Shown here in pieces: positions 54,434-63,486 of a stretch of 64,000 bases of DNA. Origin of the DNA: Nocardia araoensis NBRC 100135 (lineage in GTDB: Bacteria > Actinomycetota > Actinomycetes > Mycobacteriales > Mycobacteriaceae); NCBI RefSeq assembly GCF_000308435.1, contig NZ_BAFR01000170.1, positions 1 to 64,000 of the forward strand, in the 5' to 3' direction. The position numbers and the translations under genes are program-made. The notes under the pieces are model-generated. The model was not told the origin of the DNA. It saw only the letters and a program-made list of their open reading frames with translations, and ran no database searches. How positions within the stretch are numbered: position 1 is the stretch's first letter; each line of letters opens with the position of its first letter.

Positions 54434-55686
54434 AGCTCGTCGCGGGACAGCGGACAGGACAGGCAGCGCGGGCCGCCGCGGCCGGAGCCCAGTTCGGAGC
54501 CGGGGATGCGCAGCACCTCGATGCCTTCGTCCTCCAGCCTGGCGTTGGTCATCTCGTTGCGCTCGTAGGCGACGACGACGCCGGGAGCGAGCGCGAGGGT
54601 GTTGTTGCCGTCGTCCCACTGCTCCCGTTCGGCGGTGACGCCGTCCAGCCCCGTGTCGATCACCCGGAGCTTGCCGATGCCCATCGCCTCGGCGGCCGCG
54701 GGCAGGAACGGATCGGGGCCGCTGATGCCGACCCGGCCGCTGCCGAGCCGTCCGCCGTAGTCGTCCTCCTTGCGGATGGTGAAGGCGCACAGCGATTCGC
54801 GCACCGCCGGATACATCACCACGGCGTCCGCGTCGACCATGGTGCACACCGTGTCCAGGTGCATGGTCGCGCGGGTCTGCGCGATCGGCACCACCAGCAC
54901 GGTGTGGGCGAGGTCGTCGTCGAACAGGCTGCGCGCCAGGGCTTCCGCGCCCGCGGGCGAGGTGCGCTCGCCGACGCCCACCGCGACCACGCCCTCCGAC
55001 AGCAGCAGCACGTCACCCCCTTCGATCGGGGCGGTGTGCGATTCGTACGCCCGGCGCACCCCGAGGAAACGGGGATGGAAGGCGTAGATGAGATCGGTCA
55101 GCGAGGTCTCCCGGCCGCGGGCGGGCAGTGCGAGGGAGGTGATCGCGACGCGCGGACCGACCCAGAACGAGGAATCCCTGGTGAACAGCAGATTGGGCAG
55201 CGGATCGATGACGAAGTCGCCGCCGTGGTGCATGCGGCGTACCAGCGATGTGGCGTCGGGCCCGAACGGCAATTCGTCGAAGGTCATCCCCGCCATCAGG
55301 ATGTCGGCCAGTTCCCCGGCGGGCACGCCGCGCAGGAAGGCGGCCAGTTCGTCGGCCAGCGTATGCCCGAGCCTGCGCGCGTCGACCGCGGCCGAGATGC
55401 CCTGGATACGGGCGGCGCCGCTGACCTGGATGGTCTCGGCGAGCAGGTCCGACAGCAACAGCACCTCGGTGCCGCGGCTGCGCAGGACCTCGGCGAACGT
55501 GTCGTGTTCCTGCTGCGCGCGCTCCACCCACGGGATACCGTCGAACAGCAGCTGGTCGTTGTTGCGCGGAGTGAGCCTGCGCAGCTCGTTGCCCGGCCGG
55601 TGCAGCAGCACCGTACGCAGCGCGCCGACTTCGGACGTCACGGCCAAACGCGCACCCTCCCGCGCGGACACAGCATCTGCTCCCAT
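54430..55686 (-). CDS. arcA: Arginine deiminase
   Basis: A 418-residue guanidino-modifying enzyme converting arginine to citrulline and ammonia. Typical strings are SEVGALRTVLLHRPGNEL near the N-terminus, LPNLLFTRDSSFWVG, IEGGDVLLL, the active-site region MHLDTVCTMVD, and the nucleophilic Cys in RGGPRCLSCPL at the C-terminus. No arcB or arcC is adjacent, as for Rv1001 in M. tuberculosis. The ATG at 55686 is chosen. The upstream divergent gene is soxR with its SoxR box, which could also affect arcA. Confidence 0.95.
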   Translation of the reverse strand: MGADAVSAREGARLAVTSEVGALRTVLLHRPGNELRRLTPRNNDQLLFDGIPWVERAQQEHDTFAEVLRSRGTEVLLLSDLLAETIQVSGAARIQGISAAVDARRLGHTLADELAAFLRGVPAGELADILMAGMTFDELPFGPDATSLVRRMHHGGDFVIDPLPNLLFTRDSSFWVGPRVAITSLALPARGRETSLTDLIYAFHPRFLGVRRAYESHTAPIEGGDVLLLSEGVVAVGVGERTSPAGAEALARSLFDDDLAHTVLVVPIAQTRATMHLDTVCTMVDADAVVMYPAVRESLCAFTIRKEDDYGGRLGSGRVGISGPDPFLPAAAEAMGIGKLRVIDTGLDGVTAEREQWDDGNNTLALAPGVVVAYERNEMTNARLEDEGIEVLRIPGSELGSGRGGPRCLSCPLSRDEL

Positions 55687-55785
55687 GATCGAACCGTAGT
55701 GCGCCGCGGCCGGAAGAGCACGGTAAACCCGGCTTCTCGTATGGATCGCTTCGCGACTGGCGAATCCGGTCCCAGCACACCCTAA

Positions 55786-55803
55786 CCTCAAGTATTGTTG
55801 AGG
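55786..55803 (+). promoter_or_regulatory. SoxR box
   Basis: CCTCAA-GTATTG-TTGAGG is an 18-bp palindrome with exact 6-bp arms, identical in arms to the known SoxR operator (CCTCAAGTTAACTTGAGG in E. coli). It lies 19 bp before the soxR start and about 100 bp from the divergent arcA start. Confidence 0.85.
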
Positions 55804-55821
55804 TGATTGGGAGGAGCGTGC

Positions 55822-56310
55822 ATGTCGACAGCAGCCGATTGGCGGGCGAAAGAGCTGACTCCGGGCCAGCTCTCCGAGCGTAGTGGAGTCGCGGTCTCCG
55901 CGTTGCACTTCTACGAACGCGAGGGGCTCATCACGAGCAGACGCACCAGCGGGAATCAGCGCAGATATGCCCGCGAGACCTTGCGCCGCGTGGCGTTCAT
56001 CCGCATCTCCCAGCGTGTCGGCATACCGCTGAGCGAGATCAGGGCGGCGCTGGATCAACTGCCGGAGGGCCGCACGCCCACCCGGCGCGACTGGGAGACC
56101 CTGTCCACCGCTTGGCGCGCCGACCTCGACGACCGGATCACCCAGCTGATCCGGTTGCGCGACAGCCTCACCGGCTGCATCGGCTGCGGCTGCCTGTCCC
56201 TCGGCACCTGCCGCCTGGTCAACGAGCACGACCGGCTCGGCGCCGAAGGTCCCGGCGCGCGCGTGCTCGACGTGCAGCTCAACTGCCCGTCGAAGCCAGC
56301 AGCCTGCTGA
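55822..56310 (+). CDS. soxR: Redox-sensitive transcriptional activator SoxR
   Basis: A 162-residue MerR-family regulator that senses redox-active compounds through a [2Fe-2S] cluster. The HTH is in LTPGQLSERSGVAVSALHFY followed by REGLITSRRTSGNQRRY. The cluster ligands C119, C122, C124 and C130 form CX2CXCX5C (CIGCGCLSLGTC). GGGAGGAG precedes the ATG at 55822. A SoxR box lies directly upstream. The last 32 nt overlap the convergent SDR gene, which makes that SDR a candidate redox-linked neighbour but not an operon member. Confidence 0.95.
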   Translation: MSTAADWRAKELTPGQLSERSGVAVSALHFYEREGLITSRRTSGNQRRYARETLRRVAFIRISQRVGIPLSEIRAALDQLPEGRTPTRRDWETLSTAWRADLDDRITQLIRLRDSLTGCIGCGCLSLGTCRLVNEHDRLGAEGPGARVLDVQLNCPSKPAAC

Positions 56311-57118
56311 ACCGCGCGCTGGTACGCCGCATCGCGAACTCGTAGGGAAGGGCGAACTTGCGCTTCCACCAGTAACCGAAGCGGATGTCGAACGAGCTGT
56401 AGATCAGGAATCGGTCGCGTTCGATCCCGCGCAGGATCGCCGTCGCCACCCGCTCCGGCGGCACCGCGTGCTCGGTGAACGCCGCGGTGAGCCGCTTGAT
56501 CTTCGGGTCCTCTTTGTTCACGCCGACCAGCTCGACGCTGTGCACCAGCGGAGTGTTCACCGCGCCCGGCGCCACCAGATGCACCGTGATGCCGTGTTGC
56601 GCCAGATCCACCCGCAAGACCTCGGACACGCCGCGAATGCCGTATTTGCCCGCGCTGTAAGCCGCGTGCCAGGGCAGCGCGAGCAGGCCCGCCGCCGACG
56701 ACACGTTCACCAGCGCACCGCCCTTGCCCGCGCGCACCATGGGCGGCACGAAAGTCTCGATGACGTGGATCGGCCCCATCAGGTTGACCTCCACCATGCG
56801 CCGCCAGTGCTTGTGCTCCAGGTTCTCCACAGTCCCCCACACCGAAGTGCCCGCGATGTTCATGACCACGTCCAGGCTGCCGAGTTCGTCGTGCACCCGG
56901 TCGGCGAAGGCGCGCACCGCGTCGTAGTCGGTGATGTCCAGTGCTTGTGCCGCGGCGACCCGCCCGCCCGCGGCGCGGATGTCCGCCACGGTGGCGTCCA
57001 GGCCATCGGCGTTGATGTCGGTGAGCACCAGTTCCGCGCCGTCCGCGGCGGCGGCCAGCGCGGTGGCCCGTCCGATGCCGCTGGCCGCGCCCGTGACCAG
57101 AACCTTCGCATCGCGCAC
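56279..57118 (-). CDS. SDR family oxidoreductase
   Basis: A 279-residue short-chain dehydrogenase with TGAASGIG in the cofactor loop, NIAGTSVWG, VNVSSAAGLL and the catalytic YSAGK (YxxxK). The C-terminal extension of about 80 residues (GIERDRFLIYSSFDIRFGYWWKRKF) is typical of mycobacterial SDRs that act on lipids or steroids, and is basic and aromatic, perhaps for membrane contact. The GTG at 57118 (VRDAKVLVTG) is chosen; an ATG at 57169 would add an Arg/Gly-rich stretch. It overlaps soxR tail-to-tail by 32 nt. Confidence 0.86.
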   Translation of the reverse strand: MRDAKVLVTGAASGIGRATALAAAADGAELVLTDINADGLDATVADIRAAGGRVAAAQALDITDYDAVRAFADRVHDELGSLDVVMNIAGTSVWGTVENLEHKHWRRMVEVNLMGPIHVIETFVPPMVRAGKGGALVNVSSAAGLLALPWHAAYSAGKYGIRGVSEVLRVDLAQHGITVHLVAPGAVNTPLVHSVELVGVNKEDPKIKRLTAAFTEHAVPPERVATAILRGIERDRFLIYSSFDIRFGYWWKRKFALPYEFAMRRTSARFSRLLASTGS

Positions 57119-57232
57119 CGTCGTTCGCCCCGCTCGTCCGCGACCTCTACCCAGCACTGCGCATCCCATCTCGAATCGCCGAATCGGTTCTCCGCAGGGT
57201 AGTCCAGCGGACGTGCGCCGACCGGGAGGCCG

Positions 57233-58360
57233 CTAACGACCCAGAACCGCGAGCATGCCCGCGACGGCCCGCGACCAGGTGAACTGCTCGGCGCGGCTGC
57301 GCGCGGCGCTGCGCCGACGGGCCTGCGGCATGGCCAGCACGTCGCTGACCGCCTGGGCGAACGCGGACGGATGGTCGGCGGCCACCGCGCCGCAGTCGGC
57401 GGTCACGATGTCGGCCAGCGCGGAGGACCGGCTCGCCACCACCGGCGTGCCCGCCGCGAGCGCTTCCAGCGCCGCGAGGCCGAAGGTCTCGTGCGGGCCG
57501 GGCGCCAGCGAGACGTCCGCCGTGGCGAGCAGTTTGGCGACCATCGCGCGCTCGGCGATGAAGCCGGTGAAGTGCACGGCGGGCACCCCGCCCGGCAGCG
57601 GGGCCAGCGCGCGGGCCCGCCGCCGCAACGCCTCCCGGCGCGGACCGTCCCCGGCGACGACCAACCGCGCCTCGATACCCGCCTCCCGCAACGCGCCGAC
57701 CGCCTCGATGCTGCGATCCACCCGCTTCTCGACCGACAACCGGCCGCAGTGCACCAGCAGCGGATGACCCGGCACGCCCAGATCGGCGCGCAGCCTGCGA
57801 TCGCGCCGGTGCGGGTTGAACAGATCGAGGTCGACGCCGAGCGGGACCAGCTCGACGTTCTCCGCGCCGATGCGCAGGAACTCCTCGCGCGCGAAGCGGG
57901 TGGTGCACACGACGATGTCGTAGTCGGTGGCGGTGTGCCGGTTGGCCATGTCGGCGCAGCGCCGCGCCATCGGACCGGGCAGCACCTGACCCAGCAGCCG
58001 GTCGAGCCGCTCGTGCGAGATCATCACGCCCGCCACGTCGCGCCGCCGCGCCCAGCGACCGAAGCCGCGCAGCGTCAGCCGGTCGGAAACCTCGAGCACG
58101 TCGGGCCGCAATCCGTCCAGGACGTCGGCCACCCGGCGCGGATCCGCGGCACGGTAGCCGCCGGTCCACGGAATGGCCAACGCGGGCAGCGTGATTCGTA
58201 CGACCCCGGTGGGCAGGATCTCCTCCGACCGGCGCGGGCCCGGCACGATCAGCACCACATCGTGTCCCGCGGCGACGTAACCCTCGCCCAGATGGTGCAG
58301 CGCCGTGCGCAACCCACCCGACCGCGGGCCGTAGAAGTTCGCAAGCTGAACTATGCGCAC
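57233..58360 (-). CDS. mgtA: GDP-mannose-dependent alpha-mannosyltransferase MgtA (GT4)
   Basis: A 375-residue GT-B glycosyltransferase. The opening VRIVQLANFYGPRSGGLRTA is almost the same as M. tuberculosis Rv0557, followed by VVRITLPA, EVSDRLTLR and MISHERLDR. The donor-binding C-terminal domain has HCGRLSVEKRVDRSIEA and the EX7E-type HETFGLAALEAL. MgtA builds mannosyl-glucuronosyl-diacylglycerol, part of lipomannan-like envelope glycolipids. The GTG at 58360 is chosen by alignment. It is the last of four co-directional genes but lies 93 nt after the c-di-GMP gene. Confidence 0.9.
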   Translation of the reverse strand: MRIVQLANFYGPRSGGLRTALHHLGEGYVAAGHDVVLIVPGPRRSEEILPTGVVRITLPALAIPWTGGYRAADPRRVADVLDGLRPDVLEVSDRLTLRGFGRWARRRDVAGVMISHERLDRLLGQVLPGPMARRCADMANRHTATDYDIVVCTTRFAREEFLRIGAENVELVPLGVDLDLFNPHRRDRRLRADLGVPGHPLLVHCGRLSVEKRVDRSIEAVGALREAGIEARLVVAGDGPRREALRRRARALAPLPGGVPAVHFTGFIAERAMVAKLLATADVSLAPGPHETFGLAALEALAAGTPVVASRSSALADIVTADCGAVAADHPSAFAQAVSDVLAMPQARRRSAARSRAEQFTWSRAVAGMLAVLGR

Positions 58361-58453
58361 GTGGCCGATCGTGCAGCGGATCGGGTTACCAGCGCCCAAC
58401 GCCGTATGAACGGCCGTGAAAGAACGGGCTAACCGGCGGCGGAGGCCGTGATC

Positions 58454-60322
58454 TCAGTGCGCGGGCAGCCCGCGGCCTGCCCGCGGCAGATCGAGATCCA
58501 GCGGGATCCGGCCCGCCGCGAGATGCGTCTCGACCTGCTCGGCGGGCATCGGTTTCGCGATCAGGAAGCCCTGCGCGCGGTAGCAACCGAGGCCGACCAA
58601 GGTGCGCGCGGCGACCGCCGTCTCGACGCCCTCGCCGACGACGCCGAGCCCGAACGAACCGGCCAGGCCGATGATCGATTTCACGATGGCCAGATCGTCG
58701 GTGCTCGCGCCGAGCCGTTGCACGAAACCCCGATCGATCTTCACCGCGTCCACCGGCAGCGCCTTCAGATGCGACAGCGAGCTGTAGCCGGTGCCGAAGT
58801 CGTCGATGGCGATCTGCACGCCCATGCGCTTGAGACCGCGCAGCGTGACCTGGGTGCGGGCCAGATCCTGGACCACGACGTGCTCGGTGATCTCCAGGCA
58901 CACCGAACTGCCGTCGATGCCGAACAGGCGCAGGATGTCCTCGATGCGCTCGACGAAATCGAGGCTCACCAACTGCACCGGCGACACGTTGATCCGCATC
59001 ACGACGTTGCCGGCCAGACCGCGCCTGCGCCATTCGGCGAATTGCGCGCACGCCGACCGGATCACCCAGCGCCCCAGCTCACCGGCCAGGTTGGTGGCCT
59101 CGGCGACGGTGACGAACGCCGCGGGCGGCAGCAACCCCCTGGTCGGGTGCAGCCAGCGGACCAGCGCCTCCAACGCGACGATGCGGCCCGTGCGCAGATC
59201 CACCTCGGGCTGGTAGTGCAGCAGCAGCGAGCCGTCCGACACCGCGCCGCGCAGGTTGAGCTCCACGTCGTCCTGGAGCTCGAACTGCGCGCGCATGGTG
59301 TCGGTGAACACCGCGACGCCGTTGCCGCCGCCCGATTTCGCCGACAACAGCGCGTGATCGGCGCGGCGCAGCACGTCGGCGACGGTGGTCTCCCCGGGAA
59401 AGCCGAGCGCCACCCCGACGCTTGCGCCCCGGCTGACCGACTCACCGCCGACGGTGACGCGCCGGGCGATCAGCTGCTGGATGCGGTTCGCCTCGTACTC
59501 GGCGGCCACCGCGTCCATCGGCTTGGCGGGAACGATGACGAATTCGTCGCCACCGAGTCGGGCGATCATGTCGTTCGGATCCAGGTTCTCCCGCAATCGC
59601 GTCGACAAGGTGCGGATGAAGTTGTCCCCGGCGGTGTGACCGAGGAAATCGTTGAGTGCTTTCAAGCGGTCCAGGTCGAGGAAGAAAGCGGCCACCGGGC
59701 CGGGGCTACCCGCTCGTAATCGCTCTTCCATGTGCTCGAGCAGCGCGCGCCGGTTCGCCAGCCCGGTCAGGTCGTCGTGCAGCGCGATATATCGGAGACG
59801 CTCCTCCGCGACCACCCGCGCTTGCAGTTGCGCGAACAGCGCCGCGATGGCTTTCAGCACGTTGAGTTCGCGATTGCTCCACTCCCGGTCGCCGGACTTG
59901 ACGAACCCGAGCACACCGGTCGGCTCGCCACGGGACATGAGCGGCACCGCCGCCGAGGTCACCCCGACGATGCCCGAACCGCGGCGGACGGTCTCCTGGT
60001 AGTCGGCGAATTCCGGGGTCGGGCGGGCGACCATCGGCTCGGTCGCGTTCTCCAGTGCGCGAAACACCGGGTCGGCGCCGTCGAAGTAGATCACGCCGAG
60101 CGGATCGGGATCCGGGATGTTCTGCCGGTGCGGCCACTCGGCGACGAGTACGGTTGCCCGGCGTTCGCGGTCGGTGTGCCGCACGTAGCTGAAGTCCACG
60201 TCGAAGTACTCGACCAACTGCGCGAGCACGCGCTCGGTGGCGGCGACCATGGTCGTGGCGTCCACACCCATGAGCTCAGAGGCGACCTGGGTCACCAACG
60301 AGTCGAGTGTCCGCCGTGGCAC
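58454..60322 (-). CDS. GAF-GGDEF-EAL c-di-GMP synthase/phosphodiesterase (Rv1354c-like)
   Basis: A 622-residue cytoplasmic enzyme for c-di-GMP turnover. A GAF domain spans about 25-165. The GGDEF domain (about 180-340) has the intact catalytic motif GGDEF at 257-261. The EAL domain (about 360-605) has EAL at 385-387, then NVSPVQL, LEITEH, IDDFGTGYSSL and GEGVET, all expected for active phosphodiesterase. The inhibitory I-site RxxD is replaced by DPND (248-251). The GTG at 60322 has GGAGA 5 nt upstream and gives about the length of Rv1354c, which also lies beside a MoeY gene. It starts 16 nt after the MoeY-like stop. Confidence 0.92.
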   Translation of the reverse strand: MPRRTLDSLVTQVASELMGVDATTMVAATERVLAQLVEYFDVDFSYVRHTDRERRATVLVAEWPHRQNIPDPDPLGVIYFDGADPVFRALENATEPMVARPTPEFADYQETVRRGSGIVGVTSAAVPLMSRGEPTGVLGFVKSGDREWSNRELNVLKAIAALFAQLQARVVAEERLRYIALHDDLTGLANRRALLEHMEERLRAGSPGPVAAFFLDLDRLKALNDFLGHTAGDNFIRTLSTRLRENLDPNDMIARLGGDEFVIVPAKPMDAVAAEYEANRIQQLIARRVTVGGESVSRGASVGVALGFPGETTVADVLRRADHALLSAKSGGGNGVAVFTDTMRAQFELQDDVELNLRGAVSDGSLLLHYQPEVDLRTGRIVALEALVRWLHPTRGLLPPAAFVTVAEATNLAGELGRWVIRSACAQFAEWRRRGLAGNVVMRINVSPVQLVSLDFVERIEDILRLFGIDGSSVCLEITEHVVVQDLARTQVTLRGLKRMGVQIAIDDFGTGYSSLSHLKALPVDAVKIDRGFVQRLGASTDDLAIVKSIIGLAGSFGLGVVGEGVETAVAARTLVGLGCYRAQGFLIAKPMPAEQVETHLAAGRIPLDLDLPRAGRGLPAH

Positions 60323-60338
60323 ATTGTCTCCGATCGCG

Positions 60339-62474
60339 CTAACTACTGGTGTCCACACCGAGCACCGGACGCCGCCTGCTGCGTACGGTGGCGGCGGAGG
60401 CGTAGCTCAGGCGAAGCACCAACGCCATGGTCTCATGCTCAGGCACTTCCAGCAGGTCCAGGAAACGGCCCTGAAGTGACGCTAGTGTATCCGCGAAGTC
60501 GGGGGAAATCGCAGCAAGTTCCACCGGGCGTCGGGCATAGAGGTATACCGGGGAAATCGGCTGCACGCACAATCCGAGGCGCTCGGCGCGCACCCAAACC
60601 CGCGCTACCGCCGCTCCCGCGGCCGCGTAGTCGGTCAATCGAGGGTCGATCGCGTCGAATGTCACCGCCACAATGGCGGAGCTGGACCGCACCCGGTCAC
60701 CGGTGTATTTCCCCAGCGCCGACCCGCCCGACCAGGAGCGCACCTGCGCCATGACATCGGCGCGGGTGGTGATCTCGAATGCCGCCCACTCGTCGTCGGT
60801 CAGCTCCAGACTGCGCGCATCGATTCCGGTCTCCGGGTCGTCGTCGGCCCAACGGACTTCGGCGAGCATTTCCTCGTATAAGCGAGGCGTGAGATAGCGA
60901 ATTCGGTCGGAATCCCCCAGCAAACGTGCAGCTTCCTCGATGTCCTCCCGTTCCACGACGGCACGAAGACGCGCCCCGGCCGATTCGGCGGCCACCGTGA
61001 GCGCGTCGAGTACGCCGTCGGCCAGCCGGGCCCCGGTGCCCACCCTGCGGTTCGTTTCGCGACGCAGGACAGCGGGATAGTCGGCTGCCAGCTCGGCATC
61101 GCGATCGTTCCCCAGCCGCAGGCGGGCGAGGAGGCGACCGGACCCCGGCGCGCCCTCGACGTACTCGTGCGGGCCGAGGATTCCGTGCGCGGCCGCCGCG
61201 ACCCGCGCGTTGTACACGGCCGCGCCGAGCGCGACGGCGCTGCCGCGATAGCCGATGTCCATCGCCGTGCTGTACTCCGGCGCCAGCTCGATGGCGACGT
61301 CATCCGCTCCGGCTCGCAACGACCACGGTTGCATGTTTCCCCCGGACGGAGCCCGTTGCGCGCAGGCGAGAACGCTCTCCAGTGGCCCGGTGACGTGCTC
61401 TGGCGGCGCCTCGGCCCACACCGGCTCGTCGTTCGGCGGCGGGTCGGCCAGCTCGTCGAGGTGCGCTTCCACATCGACCCGGACGCGACCGGAATCCAGC
61501 TTCCACCCCAGTCCGATGCGCCGCACGGCGGCGGCCACGCTCGCGGCGCCGAGGCCGACGTCGCCGGCCAGCTGCGGCCAGCTGTTCACCGTCTCGCCGA
61601 CTTCGACCAAGCTCGCGCCCAGCCGCGCCGACAGCCCGGCGGCGCCGAGCAGCTTCACCACGTACGGCGCCTTCTCCCGCGACGTCAGCCCGCGCAGATC
61701 CCGCGCGCTCACCTCGCCGAGTAATCCGTGAAACGCCGGGCGCCCGGGTTCGAGATCGAAACGCTCGACGTCCAGCAAACCGCGGTCGCTGGTTTCCATC
61801 AGCACGGGAATTCGGTGCCGAGCCGCGGCCTCGCGGATCACGAGTTTCATATCGAGCGAATCACATTCCTCGACCACGATGTCGAGGCCGTCCAGGAATT
61901 CGTCCACGGAATTCTCGTCGACTCCCGCTTCGAAGACTCGCACCGGAAGATAAGGGTCCAACTCGGCGATACGGCGCGCGGTTACCACCGCTTTGTTGAC
62001 GCCGATGTCGAACAGCGTTCCCGCGACCCGGTTGAGATTCGACAACTCGATATCGTCCAGGTCCGCCAAGCGCAGTCCCCCGCAAACGCCCTCGAGCGCG
62101 AGCAGATGCGCGATCGCGTGCCCCGCGCTTTGTCCGATGATCCCGATCGTGTGCCCGGCCAGACGATCCTGTTCGGCCCTGGTGAGTTTGTTCCGATTGC
62201 GATCCAGCCGGATCAACCGGAAAGTACGCGGCCCGGGCAATCCGATCACCGCGGCGCGCCACGGATAGTAGATCCAGCGATCCGCTTCCGGCCCTTCCGG
62301 AATATCCGGCGCGGCGACCATTCCGCTGTGTTCGGCGCGCAACGACGCGCGCAGGTCGAGGAATTCGATGCGCGAGTCGTCGCGCAGCGCGGCGAGTATC
62401 CGCGCGTCCTCCGGATCGGCGAGGTCGAGGATCAGTGGCCGATGGTCCGCCGCTCGGCTCCGGTCATCGCCCAT
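60339..62474 (-). CDS. E1/ThiF-like and nitroreductase fusion protein (MoeY / Rv1355c-like)
   Basis: A 711-residue two-domain protein. Residues 105-260 form a ThiF/MoeB/E1-like adenylating domain: GIIGQSAG nucleotide loop (111-118), DLDDIELSNLNR (138-149), K161 in GVNKAV and ECDS (203-206). The usual GxGGxGS loop is altered and no CXXC zinc pairs are seen. From about 362 comes an FMN nitroreductase domain with APSGGNMQPW (374-383). E1 adenylation with a flavin dehydrogenase recalls azoline/azole-forming peptide-modification enzymes, but no precursor peptide or YcaO is visible. M. tuberculosis Rv1355c has the same architecture; its molybdopterin annotation is untested. It overlaps the upstream gene by 11 nt. 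Confidence 0.85.
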   Translation of the reverse strand: MGDDRSRAADHRPLILDLADPEDARILAALRDDSRIEFLDLRASLRAEHSGMVAAPDIPEGPEADRWIYYPWRAAVIGLPGPRTFRLIRLDRNRNKLTRAEQDRLAGHTIGIIGQSAGHAIAHLLALEGVCGGLRLADLDDIELSNLNRVAGTLFDIGVNKAVVTARRIAELDPYLPVRVFEAGVDENSVDEFLDGLDIVVEECDSLDMKLVIREAAARHRIPVLMETSDRGLLDVERFDLEPGRPAFHGLLGEVSARDLRGLTSREKAPYVVKLLGAAGLSARLGASLVEVGETVNSWPQLAGDVGLGAASVAAAVRRIGLGWKLDSGRVRVDVEAHLDELADPPPNDEPVWAEAPPEHVTGPLESVLACAQRAPSGGNMQPWSLRAGADDVAIELAPEYSTAMDIGYRGSAVALGAAVYNARVAAAAHGILGPHEYVEGAPGSGRLLARLRLGNDRDAELAADYPAVLRRETNRRVGTGARLADGVLDALTVAAESAGARLRAVVEREDIEEAARLLGDSDRIRYLTPRLYEEMLAEVRWADDDPETGIDARSLELTDDEWAAFEITTRADVMAQVRSWSGGSALGKYTGDRVRSSSAIVAVTFDAIDPRLTDYAAAGAAVARVWVRAERLGLCVQPISPVYLYARRPVELAAISPDFADTLASLQGRFLDLLEVPEHETMALVLRLSYASAATVRSRRRPVLGVDTSS

Positions 62475-63237
62475 GTCCGCGCCGGCCCTCCGTCGTCCGC
62501 CCGATCCCGCAGCGCATGTCGGGCGGACGCACGGTCGGCAGGCCGAGCGCGTGCTGTTCGCGTTGCGTCAGGGATCGCTGCGACTCCTCGGCTGACGCGG
62601 CATGTCCTCGGGTGTCCCACCACAGCGGAACCGTTCGGTAGCGCTCGTCCGGATACGGCACCGCGGGAATGTGTTCGGCCGCGACGGCGCCGCAGGCCTC
62701 GTGGCGGGCCACGGTGAAGGAGGCCACCGTCGCGAAGCCGTAGCGGGCGCCGAGCAGGCGCGCGCCGTGCAGCACGGTGCGCGAGATCGCGGCGCTGAGC
62801 TCTCCCCGGTTGGCGGCATCGCGAGCGACCCACGCGCCTTTGGCCTCGATCACGCCCTGCGGTATCCGGTCGGCGATCATCTGCCGCAAGTCGTCCGCGC
62901 CCGGCTGACCGGCCCATTCCACCAGCGCGTGCGCCTGCCGCGGGTCGGTGTAGGGACCTTGCATCCGCACCCCGGCGACCATGCCGCCGTCGGCGTCGAG
63001 CGCGGCGAAGAACAGCGAAGACGACGCGCCGTCGGCGACCGTTTCGTATTCGAGCGCGTGTTCGACTCCGAAACGCCGGTAAACGTCGCGCGCACCGTGT
63101 AGATACCGGTCCCAGAGTTCCGGCTGAGCGCCCGGTTCGGAGACAAAGAACGCACACTCGGATTGCGCGTCGTAATACCGTCGCACTCCCCGCCCACGGG
63201 AGTTCCTCGGCACGACTGCAATCAGATCCACAGTCAT
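62464..63237 (-). CDS. GNAT-like N-acyltransferase family protein
   Basis: A 257-residue protein whose core (about 30-200) resembles the N-acyl amino acid synthase / autoinducer-synthase-like branch of the GNAT superfamily. It has SSSLFFAALDADGGMVAGVRM (cut here as FFAALDADGGMVAGVRM) for the central strands and EAKGAWVARDAANRGELS around 125-142. It lacks membrane segments. The ATG at 63237 follows GGAG. Its end overlaps the E1/nitroreductase gene by 11 nt, which with the following c-di-GMP gene gives a compact three-gene operon. The substrate is unknown; the family assignment is by pattern and is moderate. Confidence 0.65.
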   Translation of the reverse strand: MTVDLIAVVPRNSRGRGVRRYYDAQSECAFFVSEPGAQPELWDRYLHGARDVYRRFGVEHALEYETVADGASSSLFFAALDADGGMVAGVRMQGPYTDPRQAHALVEWAGQPGADDLRQMIADRIPQGVIEAKGAWVARDAANRGELSAAISRTVLHGARLLGARYGFATVASFTVARHEACGAVAAEHIPAVPYPDERYRTVPLWWDTRGHAASAEESQRSLTQREQHALGLPTVRPPDMRCGIGRTTEGRRGHGR

Positions 63238-63486
63238 GTTGTTCCTACTCCATCGCCGCGCTGCCATGCGCGATAGTCCAGCCCGATGCAAGCCCCCCAC
63301 GGCGCCGAGCCGAGACGAAGTTGCCCAGGGCAGTATCCGTCATCGGACAGGAATTGACCAGATGTCCGGCTAATCTCCCGAAAACTCTGTGGTACACGCC
63401 ATATTCTCGCAGGTCAGACGCAGCGCAATCAAAATCGGAAATAACATGGAGACCAGTCGGTTCTGGTTTAGTTACTGATTGGCAAT

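Noticed and set aside
60339..62474. Full RiPP azole-forming cluster around the E1/nitroreductase fusion
   Set aside because: No YcaO gene or candidate precursor peptide was found nearby; only the enzymatic analogy remains.
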